Assembly (NCBI GenBank): GCA_000583135.1
Contig: JFBG01000012.1
Location: 1-64,000, forward strand
Direction of reading: 5' to 3'
From: Thioalkalivibrio sp. HK1
GTDB lineage: Bacteria > Pseudomonadota > Gammaproteobacteria > HK1
Length of the DNA: 64,000 nt
The number at the start of each line of letters is the position of its first letter. The stretch's first letter is position 1. Below the pieces are notes generated by a model. The model worked only from the letters and a program-made list of their open reading frames with translations, was not told the origin of the DNA and did not search any database. A program made the translations under genes and the position numbers. Shown here piece after piece: positions 27,489 to 37,507 of this stretch.

Positions 27489-28607
27489 GGATCTCGGGCC
27501 GATCTCCTGCCATTGGCCGGCGGCGGACGAGGCCTCGATGGCCTCGATCAGCATTTGGATTTCGAAGCCCTTGGTAAATCCGAAGGGTTCGGGTCGGTCG
27601 TCGACGATGGCGGTGGCGAAGGCGGCGACCTCGATGGCCTTGAGATCGTTGAAGCCGATGTGATGGCCGGCGGCGAGGCAAAAGCGATCGTAGGGTGGAT
27701 GCTTCGGGCCGGTCAGGATGCGCCTAAAGCCCGATCGATTCGCAGCGCAGCGGTTATCGTAGAAATGCAGCTCGTTCATGGTCTCGAAATCGCATACGAG
27801 GGCACCCTTGGAGCCGTAGATCTCGAAGACATGCTGCAGTTTTCTGCCGGTGGCCACCCAATTGGCCTCGATCGAACCGGTGGCGCCGTTGGCGAATCGC
27901 ACGAAGGCGCGGGCGATATCGTCGACCTCCACCGCTTTGGGGCCATCGGGGCTCGGTCGTTCGTCGACGACCGTCACGCAATCGCCCAAGACGCTCGAAA
28001 TCGGACCGAGCAGATATTCGGCGCTCGCCAAGGCATGGCTGCCGAGATCGGAAAGGGCGCCGCCGCCTCGGGAATCGTGCCGAAAGGTCCAAGGCGCGCT
28101 CTTGTCGACCATGTAATCCTCGGCGTGGATGCCGCGATAACTACGGATTTCACCCAGGTCTCCTTGCTCGATCATCTCCAAGGCCAAGGAAAAGACCGGG
28201 TTGCAAAGATAGTTGAAGCCCACTTGGGTTTTGACCCCCTTGCCGGCGGCGGCAAGGGCCATCTCGCGGGCATCGGATGCGCTCGGGGCCAGCGGCTTTT
28301 CGCAATAGACGTGCTTGCCGGCGGCGATGGCCGCCAAAGCCATTTCCTTGTGCAGCGTGTTGGGAGTGGCGATGGAAACGATATCGATCGCCGGATCGTC
28401 GATGATCTCGCGCCAATCCGAAACCGCCTCGGCATAGCCGAATTGCCTTGCCGCGCGCTTGGCGTTTTCCTCGTCCACATCGGCGACGGTCTTGAGATCG
28501 AAGCGCACGCTCAGATCGAAAACCTTCTCGGCCACCGCATATCCGAAGGTATGGGTCCGCCCCATGAAACCCGCACCGATAAGACCTACCCCAAGCGCCG
28601 GTTTCAT
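27459..28607 (-). CDS. Gfo/Idh/MocA-family oxidoreductase
   Basis: A 382-residue NAD(P)-dependent dehydrogenase, probably acting on an inositol or sugar acid. Rossmann motif GLIGAGFMGRTH (residues about 8-19), then the family EKPLAPS (catalytic Lys in CEKP), and DLGSHAL with the conserved His/Asp segment. GGGGAG lies before ATG 28607. It lies in the same direction as iolG 200 bases upstream and close to inositol genes, so an inositol-isomer or inosose dehydrogenase role is likely (inference). Substrate is unproven. Confidence 0.85.
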   Translation of the reverse strand: MKPALGVGLIGAGFMGRTHTFGYAVAEKVFDLSVRFDLKTVADVDEENAKRAARQFGYAEAVSDWREIIDDPAIDIVSIATPNTLHKEMALAAIAAGKHVYCEKPLAPSASDAREMALAAAGKGVKTQVGFNYLCNPVFSLALEMIEQGDLGEIRSYRGIHAEDYMVDKSAPWTFRHDSRGGGALSDLGSHALASAEYLLGPISSVLGDCVTVVDERPSPDGPKAVEVDDIARAFVRFANGATGSIEANWVATGRKLQHVFEIYGSKGALVCDFETMNELHFYDNRCAANRSGFRRILTGPKHPPYDRFCLAAGHHIGFNDLKAIEVAAFATAIVDDRPEPFGFTKGFEIQMLIEAIEASSAAGQWQEIGPRSLFDQARKGQ

Positions 28608-28806
28608 GGACGAACTCCCCGTCGAATGCCAAGTCGGGGTCGATATCGACGCTCAGGTAAAGACGAAGCCTTCCGGCTCGATTGGTTAGCCATGTGCCCG
28701 AACTCTCCTTTGGTGCGTGCGGTGGGTTTATCGATGCGTCGATTCGTCGTCGCTCATCGGTGGTTTATCGATGGACGACGAGGCAAAGAGCGAGGCGGGC
28801 GAGCGG

Positions 28807-29814
28807 TCACAGCACTTCGTCCACGCCGATCGAGCGGCCCTCGGCAACGGATTGCATCGCCGCTTCGGCGAGTATCAATGCCCGCCGACCGTCCTCGAAA
28901 TCGGCTTCGACCGGCGTGCCGTTCTCGATGGCGTCGATGAACGAGTCGATCTCGGCATCGAAGGCTTCCCTGTAGCGCTCGATGAAAAAGTTCAAATAAG
29001 GCTCGGCGGCCTCGACCTGCTCGGCTTTGAATTTGCGAACCTCGACCGGCTTGCGATTCAGACTTTGAACCATGCCCTTGGTTCCCAACAGCTCCACCCG
29101 CTGGTCGTAGCCGAAGGTCGAGGTGCGAGAGGTGTTGATATGGCACTGCTTGCCCGATGCGGTGCTCATGATCACCATCGATGTATCGTAATCGTTCAGT
29201 TCCCCCATCAAAACGGGGTCGATCAGCCGGCCGCCGATGGCGAAAACCTCGACCGGCTCCTCGGCGAGCATGAAACGCGCCAAGTCGAAATCGTGGATCA
29301 CCATGTCGCGGAAGAGGCCGCCCGCTTGCTCGTAATAGGAGCGGGGGGGCATTTCGGGATCGCGCGAGGTGATGATGACTTGATGGAGTTCTCCGATCTC
29401 ACCTGCGGCCACCGCAGCGCGCGCCGCCCGATGGCCCGGATCGAAGCGGCGATTGAGGCCGATCTGAATGGGCACGCCTTTGTCCCTCACCCTCTCGGCG
29501 CAGGCGTTGACGCGGGCCAACGACAGGTCGATGGGCTTTTCGCACAGCACCGGCTTGCCGGCGGCGACCGCCGCTTCGATGTAATCGGCGTGGGTGGGAG
29601 TCGCACTGGCGATCAGCACCGCATCCACATCGGCGGCGGAAAATATCTCTTCGGGGGTCTTGGCGAGATGCACCCCTTGGGCGGCTGCGACCTCCTCGGC
29701 GAAAGGGGTATGCGTGTCATAGACCGCCACCAATCGCGCCCGGGGATGCGCTACGATATTGGATGCGTGCATTCTTCCGATGCGGCCGCAGCCGAGCACC
29801 GCGATTTTGAGCAT
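28807..29814 (-). CDS. iolG: Inositol 2-dehydrogenase (IolG-type Gfo/Idh/MocA)
   Basis: A 335-residue dehydrogenase that oxidises myo-inositol to 2-keto-myo-inositol with NAD+. Rossmann GCGRIGRMHASN (8-19), catalytic CEKPIDLS (about 92-99), substrate segment GLNRRFDP and MVIHDFDLARFML fit IolG closely. AAGGAG precedes ATG 29814. It is divergent from iolD. The pair iolG-iolD plus iolE at 36.6 kb covers three of the steps of the inositol pathway; iolB, iolC and iolA are not in the window. Confidence 0.85.
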   Translation of the reverse strand: MLKIAVLGCGRIGRMHASNIVAHPRARLVAVYDTHTPFAEEVAAAQGVHLAKTPEEIFSAADVDAVLIASATPTHADYIEAAVAAGKPVLCEKPIDLSLARVNACAERVRDKGVPIQIGLNRRFDPGHRAARAAVAAGEIGELHQVIITSRDPEMPPRSYYEQAGGLFRDMVIHDFDLARFMLAEEPVEVFAIGGRLIDPVLMGELNDYDTSMVIMSTASGKQCHINTSRTSTFGYDQRVELLGTKGMVQSLNRKPVEVRKFKAEQVEAAEPYLNFFIERYREAFDAEIDSFIDAIENGTPVEADFEDGRRALILAEAAMQSVAEGRSIGVDEVL

Positions 29815-29979
29815 CGAGATCGCTCCTTGAGTGGTCTTTTCGATAGTCGATTCGGATCCGTCGGTCGATCGAGCGCTTGGGTGCCAACCGCTCGAATACT
29901 AGCCGCTCGGATACTTCGGGCGTTTTTGCACTTCGAAAGGATATCTTAAAAGATCATCGAATTCCGAGGGGGATATCGT

Positions 29980-31839
29980 ATGGCCGGTCCTGTGATTCGG
30001 TTGACCATGGCCCAAGCCGTGGTACGCCATCTCATCAATCAATACACGACTATCGATGGCGACAAGGTACCGCTTTTCGCCGGCGTCTTCGGGATCTTCG
30101 GACACGGAAACGTGACCTGTCTATCCGAGGCCCTCGAAGGGGTGCAAGATCGACTCCCCACTTGGCGGGGTCAGAACGAGCAGAGCATGGCATTGGCGGC
30201 CATCGGCTATGCCAAGGCGAAGCGGCGGCGACAGTGGATGATCGCCACCTCCTCCATCGGGCCCGGTGCCACCAATATGGTCACCGCCGCCGGTGTCGCC
30301 ATGGCCAACAGACTCCCGGTGCTGCTGATCGCAGGGGATACCTTCTCCAATCGCCTTCCGGATCCGGTTTTGCAGCAAGTCGAGCATTTTCACACCCCCT
30401 CGATCACGGTCAACGACGCTTTCAAGCCGGTCACCCGCTACTGGGATCGGATCACCCATCCCGCCCAGATCATTTCGAGTCTTCCGCAGGCGATCGCCAC
30501 CATGATGGACCCCGGCGATTGCGGGCCTGCCTTCCTCGCCCTGCCGCAGGATACGCAGGAGATCGCCTTCGACTATCCGCAAGCCTTCTTCGATGAAAGG
30601 GTCTGGACCGTCCCGAGGCCGCGCCCCGATCGATGCCAGGTGATCGCAGCGGCGGATCTGCTGAAAAGCGCGCAACGGCCCTTGATCATCTCCGGCGGCG
30701 GCGTTCGTTATTCGAATGCGGAAGATCGCTTGGCCGAGTTCGCAAGTGCGCGCGGGATCCCCATCGTCGAGACCATCGCGGGCAAAGGTAGCCTCACCCA
30801 TTACCACCCGCTCCACGCCGGGCCGATCGGCATCATCGGTTCGACCTCGGCCAATACCCTGGCCGAAGAGGCCGATGTGATCCTCGCCGTCGGAACGCGG
30901 CTTCAAGACTTCACCACCGGATCGTGGACGGCCTTCGCCCCCGATGCGCAATTCATATCGATCAACGCCGCCCGCTTCGATGCGATGAAGCATCGAGCGC
31001 TGGCGGTGGTCGGGGATGCAAGGGAAAGCGTCGACGAACTCGATGCCGCCCTCGGACAATGGCGGGCGGATCCGAGCCATCTGGAACGGGCGGCGACGCT
31101 CTTCGGGCAGTGGGATGCGCTGCTGCAAGCGCATCAAGCGCCCACCAACGCGCCGATCCCGACCTACGCCCAAGTCGTCGATGCCGTCAACAAGAGCGCC
31201 GGGGATGACGATACGATGGTAACCGCCGCCGGCGGCCTTCCGGGCGAGACCGCCAAGGGCTGGCGCGTGAAGAATCCGCATACCTTCGATCTGGAGTTCG
31301 GCTTTTCCTGCATGGGCTACGAGGTGGCTGCCGGCTGGGGGGTCGCCATGGCGATCAAGGGCAAGGGGGTGCCGATCGTGCTGGTCGGCGACGGCAGTTA
31401 TTTGATGATGAACTCCGATATTTATTCCACCGTGCTCACCGGCCACAAGATGATCGTCATCGTTTGCGATAACGGCGGCTATGCGGTCATCAATCGACTC
31501 CAAGAATTCAAGGGTACGCCCGGATTCAACAACCTGCTCAAGGATTGTCGGGTGCTGAATCCGAACGACCCCGAGCGCGTGGATTTCGCAGCGCATGCCC
31601 GTTCGATGGGGGCGCAGGCCCGCCATTGCGAAAGCCTCGCCGAACTGACGAGCGCACTGGAGTGGGCGAAAACGACCGACAAGACCACCGTGCTGTCGAT
31701 CGCAACCGATGCCTATTCGTGGGTCCCGGGCGATGCCGAGTGGGATGTGGGGGTCCCGGAAGTTTCCGAGAGAGAAACGGTGCGATGCGCGCGCAAGGAT
31801 CAAGAGCGCATCCGGGCTCGGCAACGAGTGGGGGTATGA
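29980..31839 (+). CDS. iolD: 3D-(3,5/4)-trihydroxycyclohexane-1,2-dione hydrolase (IolD)
   Basis: A 619-residue thiamine-diphosphate enzyme that opens the ring of the diketo intermediate in inositol breakdown. The three acetolactate-synthase-like domains are visible: N-terminal GVFGIFGHGNVTCL with the catalytic Glu in RGQNEQSMA, the central domain around GGGVRYSNAEDRLAEFA, and the C-terminal diphosphate motif VGDGSYLMMNSDIYS. GAGGGGG lies before ATG 29980. It overlaps the acetyltransferase gene by ATGA. Confidence 0.92.
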   Translation: MAGPVIRLTMAQAVVRHLINQYTTIDGDKVPLFAGVFGIFGHGNVTCLSEALEGVQDRLPTWRGQNEQSMALAAIGYAKAKRRRQWMIATSSIGPGATNMVTAAGVAMANRLPVLLIAGDTFSNRLPDPVLQQVEHFHTPSITVNDAFKPVTRYWDRITHPAQIISSLPQAIATMMDPGDCGPAFLALPQDTQEIAFDYPQAFFDERVWTVPRPRPDRCQVIAAADLLKSAQRPLIISGGGVRYSNAEDRLAEFASARGIPIVETIAGKGSLTHYHPLHAGPIGIIGSTSANTLAEEADVILAVGTRLQDFTTGSWTAFAPDAQFISINAARFDAMKHRALAVVGDARESVDELDAALGQWRADPSHLERAATLFGQWDALLQAHQAPTNAPIPTYAQVVDAVNKSAGDDDTMVTAAGGLPGETAKGWRVKNPHTFDLEFGFSCMGYEVAAGWGVAMAIKGKGVPIVLVGDGSYLMMNSDIYSTVLTGHKMIVIVCDNGGYAVINRLQEFKGTPGFNNLLKDCRVLNPNDPERVDFAAHARSMGAQARHCESLAELTSALEWAKTTDKTTVLSIATDAYSWVPGDAEWDVGVPEVSERETVRCARKDQERIRARQRVGV

Positions 31840-32342
31840 ATATCCGGGATTGGTGCGAGGCCGATTTGGGCGAGATGCACGCGATCAACGAGGCCTGCGT
31901 CCCCGGTGTCGGCACGCTTTCGAGATCCGATTTCGATCGCCTCGTGCAAGATGTAGGTGTGGCGACACCACTCGCCGAGATCGCCGGCGAGGTGGCCGGC
32001 TTCGTGCTGTGCATGCAAGAAGGGCTCGACTACGCAAGCCTCAACTATCGGTGGATTTCCGAACGTTTCGAACGCTTCGCATACATCGATCGCGTGGCCG
32101 TGGCCGAAAAATACCGAGGTCGAGGGATCGGCGGAGCGCTCTACCAAGCGACCTTCGCCCGCTTTCAAGACCGGCGGCCGGTTCTTTTGGCCGAGGTCAA
32201 TCTGGCACCGCCCAATCCGGGTTCGCTGCGCTTCCACAAACGCCACGGCTTCGAGGAGATCGGCGAGCGTTGGGAGCCCGATGGCGAAAAGGGCGTCGTT
32301 TATCTGGCGCGCGCCCCGCTCCGCTCCCGGATCGATGGATAG
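31836..32342 (+). CDS. GNAT-family N-acetyltransferase
   Basis: A 168-residue acetyl-CoA-dependent acyltransferase of the GNAT fold. The coenzyme A motif is VAEKYRGRGIGGALYQ, followed by strand LLAEVNLAPPNPGSLRFHKRHGF, the usual asparagine-and-phenylalanine end of the family. ATG 31836 overlaps the iolD stop. Coupling to iolD is notable, since a GNAT is not part of the standard inositol pathway; an amino-inositol substrate would be one explanation (speculation). Confidence 0.8.
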   Translation: MNIRDWCEADLGEMHAINEACVPGVGTLSRSDFDRLVQDVGVATPLAEIAGEVAGFVLCMQEGLDYASLNYRWISERFERFAYIDRVAVAEKYRGRGIGGALYQATFARFQDRRPVLLAEVNLAPPNPGSLRFHKRHGFEEIGERWEPDGEKGVVYLARAPLRSRIDG

Positions 32343-32369
32343 AGGTTGCAAGGAAGCGGACCGTCATCT

Positions 32370-33968
32370 TCAATCCGAGCGATGCCCGATATCCGCCGAT
32401 CGAAGATCTTTCGAAGATAAATGGATATCGAAGCGATCGCGGATACGGCGATCGACTTCGGCGCTTAGATAGTGCGGATGGTGATTCGCCAAAATCTCGC
32501 GGGCGATCGATCGGGCGCGAGAGGCGATATCGAGCGCCCCCTTTTCGGCCCAAACCGAGGGCGTATCGCGATCGGCGAGCGCAGGGTAGTAATAGTCACG
32601 CTGCATGGCCGCCATGGTATGGGCGGCGCCGAGGAAATGTCCCTCGCCCGTTGCCGCCTCCAAGATCGCATCGAAGCCCAAAGTCTCCTCGCTGACCTCG
32701 ATGCCGCGGATCAGTCGATAGACATGGCCGAGCATTTCGTTATCGGCGACGAAGGCCTCGAAGGAGGCGCCGAGCAAGCCCGCCATCATCCCCGAGGATT
32801 CATAGACCATATTGCCCCCGGCAAGACCGGCGGCGACCGCGGCGATGGCTTTTTCCGCCCCCATCTGGGCATCGACGACCTTGGCATCGGACATCGAGCA
32901 AGCGATGCCGCTGGGCAAACCCAAGTGGTTGGAAACTTGCGCGGCGGCGGCGTTCATCGCCGATATCTCGCCCCCGCCGCCGGCAAAAGCCCCGGTTCGA
33001 AGATCGACCACCAGCGGCCAATTCGAGAAGATGACGGGATAGCCCGGCTCGAATAGATTGACCAGGGTCAGCGCGGCCAAGGTCTCGGCCGTGGATTGCG
33101 CCAGCATGCCCGCCGGAGTCGCCGGGGCCGTGGCCCCCGATTGGGCGGCGATGATGGCGTTGATCGGCACCCGGCGGCGGATGCAGGCGAGGGTTACGTC
33201 GACCGCATCCTCTCCGAAACGCAGCGGCGAGATCACGGGCGAGATATGCGCCTTGCAAAAGGGTCTGGATTTGAACGCGCCTTCGCCCCCCAGCGCCCAA
33301 TCGAATAGATCGACGATCGGATCGACATTGGCCCCGACCGTGAACGACATTCCGATCGGCTTGGTGGTTCCCGCCAAGAGCGCGTAGGCGGTGTTGATAT
33401 CGAGGTCGAAGGGGTCCGCAACATCGGTGGCGATGCAGCAACGGGTGAACCAGCTGACGTGATCGAGGGTGTCGACCAGGCGAGTGAAATCATAGAGATC
33501 GCGCAGCGTCGAGGGTCGGTATCGGCCGGTATCGATATCGAGGGTCTGGACCGCGGCCCCGCCGGTTCCGAAATAAACGCGATCGCCCCCGATCTCGAAA
33601 TCGTATCGGGGATCGCGCCCGTGATAGACGAAGGACTTCGCGGCCCCATCGATGATATTCTCGATGAGCGGGCGAGGAAAGCAAAGACGGCGGTATCGAT
33701 TCCAATGGGCGCCGCCCTCGATGGCCTTGTCGATCACCGGCGCCGGAACCCGATCCATCCCGATTTCGGCCAGGATACGCATCGCGGTATCGATGATGTC
33801 GACGACTCCACGATCGGAAAGCGGGCGGTAATGACCGCCTCGTTGCCCCGGAGGGCCGGCGACGATCTGTGGCTTGGGAGCGCTGCGAGCGGCGACTCGC
33901 ACGGCCCGCCCGCCGGGGCGCTTGGCTCCCCTTTTTCCGCCATCGGCTTTTTTTTCGCTGCCTGACAT
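32370..33968 (-). CDS. MttB-family corrinoid-dependent methyltransferase (no pyrrolysine)
   Basis: A 532-residue homologue of trimethylamine methyltransferase MttB, which moves a methyl group from a quaternary amine or related donor to a corrinoid protein. The barrel is recognisable in GTGGAAVQTLDIDTGRYR, TTKPIGMSFT, and SGIACSMSDAKVVDAQMGAEKA. The frame is uninterrupted, so there is no amber pyrrolysine codon; it belongs with MtgB-like members acting on glycine betaine and similar compounds. A basic leader (MSGSEKKADGGKRGAKR) precedes the fold. No corrinoid partner is in the window. It is divergent from the DMGDH-like gene with 92 bases between. Confidence 0.85.
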   Translation of the reverse strand: MSGSEKKADGGKRGAKRPGGRAVRVAARSAPKPQIVAGPPGQRGGHYRPLSDRGVVDIIDTAMRILAEIGMDRVPAPVIDKAIEGGAHWNRYRRLCFPRPLIENIIDGAAKSFVYHGRDPRYDFEIGGDRVYFGTGGAAVQTLDIDTGRYRPSTLRDLYDFTRLVDTLDHVSWFTRCCIATDVADPFDLDINTAYALLAGTTKPIGMSFTVGANVDPIVDLFDWALGGEGAFKSRPFCKAHISPVISPLRFGEDAVDVTLACIRRRVPINAIIAAQSGATAPATPAGMLAQSTAETLAALTLVNLFEPGYPVIFSNWPLVVDLRTGAFAGGGGEISAMNAAAAQVSNHLGLPSGIACSMSDAKVVDAQMGAEKAIAAVAAGLAGGNMVYESSGMMAGLLGASFEAFVADNEMLGHVYRLIRGIEVSEETLGFDAILEAATGEGHFLGAAHTMAAMQRDYYYPALADRDTPSVWAEKGALDIASRARSIAREILANHHPHYLSAEVDRRIRDRFDIHLSSKDLRSADIGHRSD

Positions 33969-34060
33969 TCGATCCCCCCTCGTCTTTTCGCTTCGTCTTT
34001 TCGATCCATGCAGGCCCGGGGCAAGCCGATCGATCGGCGAAATCCATCGAATCGAGCACT

Positions 34061-36481
34061 ATGAAAACACAGACCCGAGTTGTCGTGATCGGCGGGGGCA
34101 TCGGCGGTTGCTCGACGCTCTACCACCTGACCTGCGAGGGAATCACCGATTGCGTCCTGATCGAGCGCGATGAACTGACCTCGGGGACCACTTGGCATTC
34201 CGCCGCTCAGGTGACGAATTTCGGCCCGAACCAAACGATGATCGGCCTGAAGAGCCACTCGATCAAGCTCTATAAAGCGCTCGCCGAGGATCCCGACTAC
34301 CCGATCGACTATCACCACGGCACCGGCGGAATGCGGCTGGCCTCGACCGAGGATCATGTCGACGGCTACCGCCATTTCATCAGCCTCGCCAAGGGCATGG
34401 GCGTGCCCTTCGAATATATCGACGCCAAGGAGTGCAAACGCCGCCACCCGCTGGTCGACACCGACAATCTATTGGGGGCGCTTTGGGATCCCTATGACGG
34501 CGATATCGACCCCGCCCAACTCTGCCAAGCCCTCGCTCGACGAGCGCGCAAGGCCGGGGCCGAGATCCACCGCTTCAATCCGGTGATCGATCTGACGCAA
34601 AAGGGAGACGGATCATGGATCGTCCATAGCCAAAAGGGCGATATCCATTGCGAGAAAATCGTCGATGCCGGCGGCTATCGGTGCAACGAGATCGGGGCCA
34701 TGATGGGCGTCGAGTTGCCGGTGGCATCGATGGAACATCAGTACATGCTCACCGAGCGCATCCCCGAGATCGAGGCCCTCGATATCCGCCTCCCTCTGAT
34801 CCGCTGTCCCACGGACGATTTCTACTGCCGCCAAGAGAAAAAAGGACTCCTTGTCGGCTTCTACGAGCAGGACTGCCGACCCTGGGGCTTGGACGGGATC
34901 GACCCGGGTTTTTCGATGGCGCTTTGTCCGAACGATCTCGATCGGGTCATGGATGTCATGGGCGGCGCATTCCATCGCCTGCCCTGTCTGATAAAAGCGG
35001 GCATCCGCAACGTGATCAACGGACCGATCACCTACACCCCCGACGGCCTGCCGCTGGTGGGCAAGATCCCGGGCAAGCGCAACGCCTATTGCATCACCGG
35101 ATTGCGGGCGGGTTTGGGCGAAGGGGGCGGGCATGGTTGGCTGTTGGCCCAGATCATCGCTCACGGAGAGGCTTGCTACGATACTTGGTGCTTGGATCCG
35201 CGTCGTTTCTCCCCTCATGCCAATGTGGAATTCACCGCCATCAAGGCCATGGAGGATTATCGGAACGAATTCCGCTTCCACCGGCCGCACGAGCATCGCC
35301 CGGCGGGGCGCAGGCTCAAAACGACACCGCTTTACGAGACACTGCTTGGCTTGGGCGCCGAGTTTTCGGTGGTCGATGGCTGGGAGCGGGTGGATTTCTT
35401 CAAGCCCTCTTCCGATTTCGAAGAGGATCTCTCGTTTCGCATCAACAATGTCCATGAGGTCGTCGCCTTGGAAGTGGCCAATGTCCGAGATAACGTCGGG
35501 ATCATGGAGGTCAACGGCTTCAACCGGCTCGAAATCACCGGGGCCGGCGCACACGATTGGCTCGATGCGCTTTCTTGTTCGCGCATCCCGAGAAGGAAGG
35601 GCAAGATCGGTCTGGCCTATTTCCTGAACCACCAAGGCAACGTCAAGTGCGAGGCGACGATCGCCAATCTTGGATCGGGCAAGATCTGGTACGGCTCGGC
35701 GGCGGCGGCCGAGCGACACGATTTGGAGTGGCTGAGCGAGCATGCCCCCATCGACGGATCGATCCGGATAACGAGTTTGACGAGCAGCCATACGATCCTC
35801 GTCGTCGCCGGAGCGAGGGCGCGCGATCTCCTCGCCGCCGTCTCGCCGCGCACGGATTGGTCGGCGGCCGCCTTCCCTTGGCTAAGCGTACGCAAGGTTC
35901 ATATCGGATATATCGAGGCCATCGTCATGGCGGTGTCGTTCTCGGGGGAACCCGCTTGGGAGATCCACCTGAAGGTCGAGCAATCAAGGCCGTGCTTCGA
36001 TATCCTGGTCGAAGCCGGTCGGGAATTCGATCTCGGGCTTTTCGGATCCAGAGCCTTGGAATCGATGCGCATCGAGAAGGGCTATCGGCACTGGAAGAGC
36101 GATCTGATCACCGAGTTCAATCCCTTCGAAAGCGGGCTCGAACGCTTTGTCGAGATGGACAAGGAGTTCATCGGCAAGGCCGCTCTCGAGCGGATGCGCG
36201 ATGACGGTCCCCGGCGCAGATTCGCAACGATGGAAGTGGCAAGCGATATCGCGGTGGCGCATCCGGGGGATTCGATCGTCGTCGACGAAAAGGTCGTCGG
36301 GACTATCACCTCCTCGGCTTGGGGTCATCGCACGGGCAAGAATCTGGCCATGGGATTCATCGACCCCGGCCACGCCGCTATCGGCAGCGTGCTAAAGGTC
36401 GAGATCATCGGGCGCACCTTCGACGCCAAGGTCGTGGCGGGCGGCCTTTACGATCCCGCCAACGAACGATTGCGGGGCTGA
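34061..36481 (+). CDS. Dimethylglycine/sarcosine dehydrogenase-like flavoprotein with GcvT domain
   Basis: An 806-residue flavoprotein. The N-terminal FAD domain (about 1-400) begins VVVIGGGIGGCSTLYHL and contains the histidine in TTWHSAAQ that typically carries covalent FAD. The C-terminal aminomethyltransferase (GcvT) domains (about 430-806) would accept a one-carbon unit on tetrahydrofolate. Known relatives oxidise dimethylglycine or sarcosine. The ATG at 34061 begins the Rossmann fold directly; the frame is open further upstream but only as antisense to the MttB gene. The ribosome-binding site is weak. Divergence from MttB suggests a joint demethylation route (inference). Confidence 0.85.
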   Translation: MKTQTRVVVIGGGIGGCSTLYHLTCEGITDCVLIERDELTSGTTWHSAAQVTNFGPNQTMIGLKSHSIKLYKALAEDPDYPIDYHHGTGGMRLASTEDHVDGYRHFISLAKGMGVPFEYIDAKECKRRHPLVDTDNLLGALWDPYDGDIDPAQLCQALARRARKAGAEIHRFNPVIDLTQKGDGSWIVHSQKGDIHCEKIVDAGGYRCNEIGAMMGVELPVASMEHQYMLTERIPEIEALDIRLPLIRCPTDDFYCRQEKKGLLVGFYEQDCRPWGLDGIDPGFSMALCPNDLDRVMDVMGGAFHRLPCLIKAGIRNVINGPITYTPDGLPLVGKIPGKRNAYCITGLRAGLGEGGGHGWLLAQIIAHGEACYDTWCLDPRRFSPHANVEFTAIKAMEDYRNEFRFHRPHEHRPAGRRLKTTPLYETLLGLGAEFSVVDGWERVDFFKPSSDFEEDLSFRINNVHEVVALEVANVRDNVGIMEVNGFNRLEITGAGAHDWLDALSCSRIPRRKGKIGLAYFLNHQGNVKCEATIANLGSGKIWYGSAAAAERHDLEWLSEHAPIDGSIRITSLTSSHTILVVAGARARDLLAAVSPRTDWSAAAFPWLSVRKVHIGYIEAIVMAVSFSGEPAWEIHLKVEQSRPCFDILVEAGREFDLGLFGSRALESMRIEKGYRHWKSDLITEFNPFESGLERFVEMDKEFIGKAALERMRDDGPRRRFATMEVASDIAVAHPGDSIVVDEKVVGTITSSAWGHRTGKNLAMGFIDPGHAAIGSVLKVEIIGRTFDAKVVAGGLYDPANERLRG

Positions 36482-36607
36482 TCCATCGGGCGGTCGGGTA
36501 TCCGCGGTTTCGGCGAAGGCCCTTCGATCCTCGATCTCTTGAATCCGAATCGACTAGGATCACGAAGGCGTTCGCACCTTCGATAACGAATGGAGATTTG
36601 AAAAATC

Positions 36608-37507
36608 GTGCTACAGGCCAAGATCGGTATTTCGCCCATCGCTTGGTGGAACGACGACCTCGAGGAACTCTCGGACGATGTGAGCCTCGAAGAATGCCTG
36701 CGCCAAGCATCGCAAGCGGGATACTCGGGTATCGAAACCGGCCAGCGATTTCCGATGTCGATGGAAGAACTCGGACCCGTCTTGGATCGATACAAGATAT
36801 CGATCTGCGGCGGCTGGTTCTCGGGGCGGCTGCTCGAAGGGGACCTGGAGGCCGAGAAGGATCGCATTCGCAAGCAGATGGATTTCTTCATCGCCGCCGG
36901 AGCCCCTTGCATCGTCTACGGCGAAACCGCCCGCTCGATCCAAGGAGATCGCCACACACCCCTATCCGCCAAGCCGACCATCGATGACCGCCGGATGAAG
37001 GCCTACGGGGAGAGGGTGACCGCCTTCGCCGAATGGTGCGCCGATGAAGGCATGCCCATCTCCTACCACCACCATGTCGGTACCGTGATCGAGACCGAAT
37101 CGGAAATCGACGCCTTCGTCAATCGCACCGGCGAGGCGGTGAGATTGCTCTATGATACGGGGCACTTGGCCATGGCCAACGGCGATATCTCCCGTATGCT
37201 GGCCCATCACCGCCGGATCAGCCATGTCCATACCAAGGATATCCGACGAGCGGTGGTGAACGGGCTCGATCGGGAAAAGGAAAGTTTCCTGGATGCGGTT
37301 TTGAAAGGGGCCTTCACGGTGCCCGGCGACGGCGATTTGCCTTTCGAGCGTATCGTCCTCGAATTGGCGGATCGCGGCTATCAGGGCTGGTTCGTGGTCG
37401 AAGCGGAGCAAGATCCGGTCGTCAGCCCGCCGCTCGAGATGGCGATCAAGGGCCATGATGAATTGGCAAGGCTTTTGGAGGCCGCGCACTATCGGGTGAT
37501 CTCATGA
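36608..37507 (+). CDS. iolE: Inosose dehydratase-like isomerase-fold protein (IolE/MocC)
   Basis: A 299-residue TIM-barrel protein of the xylose-isomerase-like family. IolE dehydrates 2-keto-myo-inositol to the trihydroxycyclohexane dione used by IolD. The opening IGISPIAWWNDDLEELSDDVSLE, GYSGIETGQRFP, GWFSGRL, YGETARSIQG and the metal ligand region YHHHVGTVIETESEID are typical. Translation starts at GTG 36608, with GGAG about 12 bases upstream. Its stop overlaps the next gene by ATGA. MocC of rhizopine catabolism is a close family alternative. Confidence 0.85.
   Translation: MLQAKIGISPIAWWNDDLEELSDDVSLEECLRQASQAGYSGIETGQRFPMSMEELGPVLDRYKISICGGWFSGRLLEGDLEAEKDRIRKQMDFFIAAGAPCIVYGETARSIQGDRHTPLSAKPTIDDRRMKAYGERVTAFAEWCADEGMPISYHHHVGTVIETESEIDAFVNRTGEAVRLLYDTGHLAMANGDISRMLAHHRRISHVHTKDIRRAVVNGLDREKESFLDAVLKGAFTVPGDGDLPFERIVLELADRGYQGWFVVEAEQDPVVSPPLEMAIKGHDELARLLEAAHYRVIS

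Noticed and set aside
30121-31824. 567-codon minus-strand frame opposite iolD
   Set aside because: iolD on the plus strand has full thiamine-enzyme motifs. The antisense product is low in recognisable structure.
32370-33968. Pyrrolysine-containing MttB
   Set aside because: The frame has no internal TAG, and no pyl genes are in view. It is treated as a non-pyrrolysine family member.
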